NCBI GenBank assembly: GCA_025351675.1
Contig: JANXVK010000013.1
Location: 1-5,240 of the forward strand
DNA length: 5,240 bases
Reading direction: 5' to 3'
From: Rhizobacter sp.
GTDB lineage: Bacteria > Pseudomonadota > Gammaproteobacteria > Burkholderiales > Burkholderiaceae_C
Shown here: piece by piece, positions 1 to 5,240 of the stretch
Position numbering within the stretch: position 1 is the first letter of the stretch
Layout of the letters: each line of letters starts with the position of its first letter
Position numbers and translations under genes: made by a program
The notes under the pieces: generated by a model
The model's input: the letters and a program-made list of their open reading frames with translations, nothing else
What the model was told of the DNA's origin: nothing
Databases searched by the model: none

Positions 1-33
1 ATGGGTGCGCGGATGAAGCAGACCGCACGCTGA
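1..33 (+). CDS. Possible 3' end of an upstream gene (ExbB/TolQ-type expected)
   Basis: Frame 1 is open from the window edge to a TGA at 31-33 and would end a protein with the residues GARMKQTAR. Too little is present to recognise a family. An ExbB/MotA/TolQ proton-channel gene is what usually precedes exbD, so this is the natural candidate, but that is inference from context only. The 43 bases between this stop and the exbD start at 77 would fit operon spacing. Frame 3 is also open across this stretch and runs past the exbD start, so the choice of frame is not secure. Confidence 0.3.
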   Translation: MGARMKQTAR

Positions 34-46
34 CCGCACTGCGGTC
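32..46. repeat. Small inverted repeat after the first stop codon
   Basis: GACCGC at 32-37 and GCGGTC at 41-46 can pair across a 3-base loop. The word CCGCA also recurs at 23-27, 34-38, 46-50 and 55-59. No T-run follows, so this is not an intrinsic terminator for the plus strand. It could be a minor mRNA hairpin between an upstream cistron and exbD, or chance in G+C-rich DNA. Confidence 0.25.
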
Positions 47-76
47 CGCATCTTCCGCACGAGCACAGGAGCCCCC

Positions 77-102
77 ATGTCAATGAACCTAGGCGGTGGC
101 GG
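77..102 (+). repeat. Direct repeat copy 1: 5' end of first exbD
   Basis: These 26 bases match 536-561 at 24 positions, both starting at the ATG and coding for MSMNLGGGG. The match stops abruptly afterwards, until the membrane-helix codons, where 149-166 is identical to 611-628. It is a trace of tandem gene duplication or of later conversion between the copies. Confidence 0.7.
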
Positions 103-502
103 AGACGATGACGAAGTCGTCTCCACCATCAACACGACGCCCTTGGTGGACGTGATGCTGGTGCTGCTCATCATCTTCCTGATCACCATTCCGGTGGTCT
201 CGCAGACGATCCCGATGAGCCTGCCAAAAGAGACCAACATCGCGCGCCAGACCAAGCCCGAAAACATCGAGATCTCGGTGAACCGCGAGGGTGACGTGTT
301 CTGGAACGCGCAACTCGTTCCCGACAACGAGGCGCTCGTCAACCGCTTGAAGCAGATCGCGGTGCTGACGCCGCAGCCCGAGGTGCACATTCGCGGCGAC
401 GAGCGCACGCGCTTTGAGTCGATCGGCCGCGTCGTGTTCGCATGCCAGCGCGCGGCGATCGCCAAGATCAGCTTCGTGACCGAACCCCCACCCAAAGGGT
501 GA
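77..502 (+). CDS. exbD: ExbD/TolR-family biopolymer transport protein, first copy
   Basis: This 141-residue protein is the usual length for ExbD. ExbD forms the peptidoglycan/TonB-facing part of the ExbB-ExbD inner-membrane motor, which uses the proton-motive force to energise TonB-dependent outer-membrane receptors. A short acidic cytoplasmic tail (about residues 1-17, with DDDE at 10-13) leads into the signature INTTPLVDVMLVL and one membrane helix (about 22-43). D25 occupies the position of the essential proton-carrying Asp of E. coli ExbD. The rest (about 44-141) is the periplasmic domain. ATG at 77 is preferred over the in-frame ATG at 83 because AGGAG at 67-71 lies 5 bases before it. 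The gene is followed after 33 bases by a second paralogue and then a TPR-like gene. TolR is the main alternative, but no tolA, tolB or pal gene is visible nearby. Confidence 0.93.
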   Translation: MSMNLGGGGDDDEVVSTINTTPLVDVMLVLLIIFLITIPVVSQTIPMSLPKETNIARQTKPENIEISVNREGDVFWNAQLVPDNEALVNRLKQIAVLTPQPEVHIRGDERTRFESIGRVVFACQRAAIAKISFVTEPPPKG

Positions 503-535
503 TGAATAGCCTTTCGACGGGCTGAAGGAACAATC

Positions 536-561
536 ATGTCAATGAACCTGGGTGGTGGCGG
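536..561 (+). repeat. Direct repeat copy 2: 5' end of second exbD
   Basis: This is the partner of the repeat at 77-102, differing at two synonymous third-codon positions. Both copies carry the double start ATGTCAATG, so Met1 and Met3 are both possible initiators. The ribosome site at 525-530 favours Met1. Confidence 0.7.
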
Positions 562-964
562 CTCCAGCGAGCCCGAGGTGATCATGGACATCAACACCAC
601 GCCGTTGATCGACGTGATGCTGGTGCTGATCATCATGCTGATCATCACGATCCCGGTGCAGCTGCACGCAGTGAACCTGAACATGCCGGCCGGCACGCCG
701 CCGCCGCAAACAAAAGAGCCGGTGGTCGTGACGATCGACGTCGACTTCGACGGCACGATTCTGTGGAACGGCGAGACCCTGACCACCCGCAACGCGCTGC
801 AGGCCAAGCTGCAGGAGGCGGCGGCGCAGCCCGATCAGCCCGAGGTGCATGTGCGGCCGAACAAGCTGGTCGAGTACAAGTACGTCGCCGAGGTGCTGGC
901 CGAGTCGCAGCGTCTGGGCGTGACCAAGCTCGGCATGGTCGGCAACGAGCAGTTCGTGAAATAG
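536..964 (+). CDS. exbD: ExbD/TolR-family biopolymer transport protein, second copy
   Basis: This is a second ExbD-type protein of 142 residues, with the same layout as its neighbour. It has a short cytoplasmic N-terminus, the signature INTTPLIDVMLVL with the proton-carrying Asp at D26, one membrane helix (about 23-44) and a periplasmic domain. It starts with the same nine residues as the first copy. By eye the periplasmic parts are clearly diverged, the shared blocks being mainly QPEVH and scattered hydrophobic positions, so this is not a recent duplicate. AAGGAA at 525-530 sits 5 bases before the ATG. Paired exbD genes behind exbB are known, for example in Xanthomonas, where the second ExbD has a specialised role. 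Here the two may form a mixed dimer in the motor or serve different substrates; the sequence does not decide this. No inactivating change is visible. Confidence 0.93.
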   Translation: MSMNLGGGGSSEPEVIMDINTTPLIDVMLVLIIMLIITIPVQLHAVNLNMPAGTPPPQTKEPVVVTIDVDFDGTILWNGETLTTRNALQAKLQEAAAQPDQPEVHVRPNKLVEYKYVAEVLAESQRLGVTKLGMVGNEQFVK

Positions 965-983
965 ACGTCCCTGAAGTGAGCCT

Positions 984-2210
984 ATGAACACAGAGATGAA
1001 TGCGCGGATGAAGCGTCTCGTCGCGGCGGCGCTCGCGGCCATGGTCGTCGGCACTGCCCACGGGCAGGCGCTGCGGCCCGAGGTCGGCAAGCCGCTGCAG
1101 GCGGCCGAGTCCCTGATCAAGTCGGGCAAGTATCGCGAGGCACTCGTCAAGGTTCGCGAGGCCGATGCGGTCGGCGGCAAGAGCGGCGCCGAGACGACGA
1201 TGGTCGAGCGCATGCGGCTGGCGGCCGCGTCCGGCGCCGGCGATGCCGACACCGCCACGCGCTCGTTCGAGGCGCTCTCGGGCGGCATGAGCGGGGCCGA
1301 GAAACTGCGCACGATCGAATCGATCGCCGGCAGCTACTACCGCGCCAAGGAATACGCGAAGGCCCAGCAGTGGTATGCGCGTTACTTCAAGGAAGGCGGC
1401 ACCAGCAGCGCGAATCGCACGCTGATGATTCAGACGCAGTATCTGTCGGGCGACTTTGCCGGCGCGTCGAAGGAGTTGATGGCCGAAATCCAGGGCGCCG
1501 AGCGCAACGGTGCGGTCCCGGCCGAAGACCGCATCAACCTGCTGATGAACGCGGCGGTGCGCCAGAAAGACGTGAACGGCGAGGCCTTCGCGCTCGAGCG
1601 TCTGGTTACCTACTACCCCAAGAAGGAGTACTGGGTCACGCTGCTGAGCCGGTTGCAGCGCAAGCCGAACTTTTCTGACCGGCTCGCGCTCGATACCTAC
1701 CGGCTGTCGCTCGCGACCGGCAGCATGAGCAGCGCCGCCGACTACTCGGAGCTCGCCCAGCTTGCGCTGCAGGCCGGCTCGGGCGCCGAGGCGAGGCAGG
1801 TGATCGACAAGGGTTTCGCCGCCGGAGTGCTCGGCACAGGCCCCGAGGCCGGGCGCCACAAGCGCCTGCGTGACCTCGTCATCAAACGCGTCGATGAAGC
1901 CAAAAAGACCCAGGCCGACGACGAAAAAGCCGCGCTGGCCGCGAAGGACGGCAACGACCTGTTGACCATCGGCATGAACCAGGTCTACGAGGGCCAGAAG
2001 GCCAAGGGCCTGCAAACGATGCAGCAGGGCATCGCCAAAGGTGGCCTCAAGCGCGCCGAGGACGCGAAGCTGCACTTGGGCATCGCTCAACTCGTCGCGG
2101 GCGAGAACGCGAAGGCACAGGCGACGCTGAAGACCGTGTCGGGCACTGATGGCACCGCTGATCTGGCGCGCCTGTGGTCGCTGTACGCACGGCGCGCGAA
2201 GGCGGGTTGA
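984..2210 (+). CDS. Exported TPR-like protein of the exbD operon
   Basis: This 408-residue protein belongs to no named family I can assign with certainty. The N-terminus looks like a Sec signal peptide: MKR at 9-11, a hydrophobic stretch to about residue 23, then TAHGQA with likely cleavage after G27. The mature part is alanine-rich and helical, with several TPR-like helix pairs near residues 38-62, 111-139, 254-281, 327-352 and 360-386. A KKEYW...FSDRLALDTYRL block lies at about 213-241. A lysine/acid-rich helix at about 301-321 may be a coiled linker. The role is inferred: a periplasmic scaffold or partner of the ExbB-ExbD-TonB machine, since TPR proteins accompany some TonB clusters such as Vibrio TonB2. 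It follows exbD after 19 bases and precedes a terminator. ATG codons at 984, 996 and 1008 are all possible starts. None has a strong ribosome site, and the start at 1008 gives the most typical signal peptide. Confidence 0.8.
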   Translation: MNTEMNARMKRLVAAALAAMVVGTAHGQALRPEVGKPLQAAESLIKSGKYREALVKVREADAVGGKSGAETTMVERMRLAAASGAGDADTATRSFEALSGGMSGAEKLRTIESIAGSYYRAKEYAKAQQWYARYFKEGGTSSANRTLMIQTQYLSGDFAGASKELMAEIQGAERNGAVPAEDRINLLMNAAVRQKDVNGEAFALERLVTYYPKKEYWVTLLSRLQRKPNFSDRLALDTYRLSLATGSMSSAADYSELAQLALQAGSGAEARQVIDKGFAAGVLGTGPEAGRHKRLRDLVIKRVDEAKKTQADDEKAALAAKDGNDLLTIGMNQVYEGQKAKGLQTMQQGIAKGGLKRAEDAKLHLGIAQLVAGENAKAQATLKTVSGTDGTADLARLWSLYARRAKAG

Positions 2211-2237
2211 TTCGAGCGCGCGGGATGCGCGTTCTGA

Positions 2238-2276
2238 CCATGAAAAACGCGGCGGGGGAGGCCGCGTTTTTCATGG
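2238..2276. terminator. Bidirectional intrinsic terminator between convergent operons
   Basis: The arms at 2238-2253 and 2261-2276 form a perfect 16-base-pair stem around a 7-base loop (GGGGGAG). The loop-proximal part of the stem is G+C-rich (GCGGC/GCCGC) and the outer part is five A-T pairs. As a result GCCGCG followed by TTTTT (2267-2271) is read on the plus strand, and the same pattern is read on the minus strand. It lies 27 bases after the stop of the TPR-like gene and 18 bases after the stop of the dehydrogenase gene on the other strand, so it should end both transcripts. Confidence 0.92.
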
Positions 2277-2294
2277 GGTCGAGCAAGACTCGAT

Positions 2295-3053
2295 CTACTT
2301 CGGCGCGAGCCGGATCGCCCCGTCGAGCCGAATCACTTCGCCGTTCAACATCTCGTTGGTGACGATCTGGTGCACCAGCTTGGCGTAGTCGGCCGGCGTG
2401 CCCAGGCGGCTCGGGAACGGCACGTTGGCGGCGAGCGCGTCCTGCACCTCCTGCGGCATCGTGAACAGCATCGGCGTGCCGAAGATGCCCGGCGCGATCG
2501 TCATGTTGCGGATGCCGTTGCGCGCCAAGTCGCGCGCGATCGGCAGGGTCATGCCGACGACGCCGCCCTTCGAGGCCGAGTACGCAGCTTGGCCGATCTG
2601 GCCATCGTAGGCGGCGACGCTCGCGGTCGAGATCAGCACGCCGCGTTCGCCAGTCGGCTCCGGCGTGTTCCTGCTCATCGCCTCGGCGGCGAGGCGGATC
2701 ATGTTGAAGCTGCCGATCAGGTTGACGGTGATGACCTTGGCGAACATCGACAGCGCATGCGCACCGTCCTTGCCAACGGTCTTGGCAGCCGGCGCGATGC
2801 CGGCGCAGTTGACCAGACCGAACAGTTTGCCGAGTGCAACGGCTTTCGCGACGACCGCTTGGCCGTCGGCCTCCTGGCTCACGTCGCACTTCACGAAGGC
2901 ACCACCGAGTTCGACCGCGAGCGCCTCGCCCTTGTCGACCTGCAAGTCCGCGATCACAACGGTCGCGCCGTTCGCAGCCAGCATGCGCGCCGTGCCTTCA
3001 CCGAGGCCCGAAGCGCCGCCGGTGACGATGAATACCTTGCCTGCGATGTCCAT
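2295..3053 (-). CDS. NAD-dependent short-chain dehydrogenase, HSD17B10-like 3-hydroxyacyl-CoA dehydrogenase
   Basis: This 252-residue protein is a complete classical SDR with a Rossmann fold. It has the cofactor loop TGGASGLG (11-18), D36 at the end of the second strand (favouring NAD over NADP), NCAG (82-85), N111, and the catalytic S145, Y158 and K162 (YSASK). The C-terminal half closely resembles human type-2 3-hydroxyacyl-CoA dehydrogenase (HSD17B10), for example in [28 protein letters not shown] and [12 protein letters not shown]. That family oxidises 3-hydroxyacyl-CoA, including 2-methyl-3-hydroxybutyryl-CoA from isoleucine breakdown, so a cytoplasmic beta-oxidation-type role is likely; the exact substrate is inferred. 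The start lies 15 bases after the adk stop, with a modest GAAAG ribosome site, and no terminator is seen between them. It is therefore probably the last gene of the adk transcript. Confidence 0.92.
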   Translation of the reverse strand: MDIAGKVFIVTGGASGLGEGTARMLAANGATVVIADLQVDKGEALAVELGGAFVKCDVSQEADGQAVVAKAVALGKLFGLVNCAGIAPAAKTVGKDGAHALSMFAKVITVNLIGSFNMIRLAAEAMSRNTPEPTGERGVLISTASVAAYDGQIGQAAYSASKGGVVGMTLPIARDLARNGIRNMTIAPGIFGTPMLFTMPQEVQDALAANVPFPSRLGTPADYAKLVHQIVTNEMLNGEVIRLDGAIRLAPK

Positions 3054-3068
3054 GGTGATGTGCTTTCT

Positions 3069-4610
<1,542 letters not shown>

Positions 4611-4614
<4 letters not shown>

Positions 4615-4835
4615 GAAACCGACGGCAAGCCCGCGAGCGGCGAGGGCGGCGGCGCATCGGGATCGATGCTGCGCGCCTCGCCCTCCAGCATCACCGGGAT
4701 GCCGTCGCGCACCGGAAAGGCCAGCCGGTCGGCCCGGCAGACGAGTTCCTGGCGCTCCTGCATCGGCGGGCGCAGGTGCTCCAGCGGGCCCTTGCAGATC
4801 GGGCACACCAACAGTTCGAGCAGACGGACTTCCAT
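4611..4835 (-). CDS. ycaR: Trm112/YcaR-family (UPF0434) small protein
   Basis: This 74-residue protein is similar in sequence and place to E. coli YcaR. It begins [16 protein letters not shown], with the knuckle CPIC (C11, C14), a third cysteine at C33, then [13 protein letters not shown] (38-50), the family's hallmark. Only three cysteines are visible, as in E. coli YcaR as I recall it, so full zinc binding is uncertain. The family is related to Trm112, an activator of methyltransferases, but the bacterial role next to kdsB is not established. The C-terminal tail (about 59-74) is proline-rich and non-conserved. An in-frame ATG at 4841 would add two residues. The start at 4835 is preferred because of ribosome-site spacing and alignment with the YcaR N-terminus. 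Its stop overlaps the kdsB start by four bases. Confidence 0.92.
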
Positions 4836-4841
4836 GGGCAT

Positions 4842-4846
4842 TTCCT
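4842..4846 (-). promoter_or_regulatory. Ribosome site that decides the ycaR-type start
   Basis: The minus strand reads AGGAA directly followed by ATGCCCATG. The first ATG (4841) abuts the AGGAA with no spacer. The second (4835) lies 6 bases away, a normal distance, so it is the likely initiator. Confidence 0.65.
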
Positions 4847-4885
4847 GGGTGGAGCGGGTGCGAAACGGGGATCGAGGATCGTTGC

Positions 4886-5240
4886 TCAGGGGCCGGGGCG
4901 GGGCGGCAGCAGCGCCACCAACGCCGCGTCGAAAACCGCGCCGGGAGCGAAGTCTAGCGCCGCCACCCACACGCGCGTGGCGCCCATGCGCATCGGGGCG
5001 AGCTTCACGGCGTCTTTCTCGGTGACGATGACGTCGGGCGTTTGCGGCGGCCACGGCAGCGTGGCGAAATCATAATGGTCGGGCAAGGGCAGGGCAGTGA
5101 AGGCGAGGCCGGCCGATCGCAGCATGTCGAAGAATCGACCGGGCCGCGCCAGGCCCGCCGCGGCGATCAACGGGCGGCCACGCAAGGCCGTGAGCGTGTT
5201 CATCGTCGCCGCTTCGCCCTGCCACCAGGCCTGCAAGCTG
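4886..5240 (-). CDS. lpxK: Tetraacyldisaccharide 4'-kinase, C-terminal part
   Basis: LpxK phosphorylates the 4' position of the tetraacyldisaccharide 1-phosphate to give lipid IVA, at the inner face of the cytoplasmic membrane. About 118 C-terminal residues are present; the frame is open to the window edge, so the N-terminal P-loop half lies outside. Recognisable segments are [29 protein letters not shown] (the last five residues at 5066-5080) and [11 protein letters not shown] (TEKDAVK at 5003-5023), all in the order typical of LpxK. There is no reason to begin translation inside the window. A 50-base gap, with no clear terminator, leads to the ycaR-type gene. The grouping with kdsB is consistent: LpxK makes the acceptor and KdsB the activated sugar for KDO transfer. 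Confidence 0.95.
   Translation of the reverse strand, partial: SLQAWWQGEAATMNTLTALRGRPLIAAAGLARPGRFFDMLRSAGLAFTALPLPDHYDFATLPWPPQTPDVIVTEKDAVKLAPMRMGATRVWVAALDFAPGAVFDAALVALLPPRPGP

Noticed and set aside
645..2090. A 481-codon open frame on the minus strand opposite the second exbD and the TPR-like gene
   Set aside because: It is antisense to a clear ExbD and a signal-peptide protein, and its composition is that of a frame shadow; no motif was seen.
4615..4806. N-terminal extension of the kdsB frame up to 4806
   Set aside because: It overlaps the ycaR-type gene, has no similarity to KdsB, and family alignment starts at [10 protein letters not shown].

Overview
The window is ordinary chromosomal DNA of high G+C content. 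It looks like a Gram-negative betaproteobacterium, most likely of the order Burkholderiales. This rests on gene content and order (lpxK - ycaR-type - kdsB - adk on one strand), the lipid A/KDO genes that require an outer membrane, and the strong G/C bias at third codon positions. I identified the organism from context and protein resemblance only; no search was run.

Left half, plus strand (1-2210): the end of a TonB-type energy-transduction operon. A possible last few codons of an upstream gene (1-33) are followed by two tandem ExbD/TolR-family genes (77-502 and 536-964). After 19 bases comes a secreted or periplasmic TPR-like protein (984-2210). The three genes sit close together with ribosome sites and no terminator between them, so they are probably one transcript. 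ExbD works with an ExbB motor protein and TonB to pass proton-motive force to outer-membrane receptors. The missing exbB (and perhaps tonB) would be expected just left of the window.

Centre (2211-2294): a convergent intergenic gap holding one strong perfect hairpin with T-runs on both strands. It is a bidirectional terminator shared by the two operons.

Right half, minus strand (2295-5240), read right to left: lpxK (C-terminal part only, cut by the window edge), a small Trm112/YcaR-family protein, kdsB, a 139-base gap, adk, and an NAD-dependent short-chain dehydrogenase close to the HSD17B10 (type-2 3-hydroxyacyl-CoA dehydrogenase) group. LpxK makes lipid IVA and KdsB activates KDO for transfer to it, so the first part of this cluster serves lipopolysaccharide core assembly. 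Adk balances adenine nucleotides, and the last gene is probably a fatty-acid or branched-chain acyl-CoA oxidation enzyme.

I see no mobile element, CRISPR array, tRNA or rRNA, and no convincing sign of a new system. The points most worth a second look are the paired, divergent ExbD paralogues with near-identical 5' ends and the TPR-like protein attached to them.
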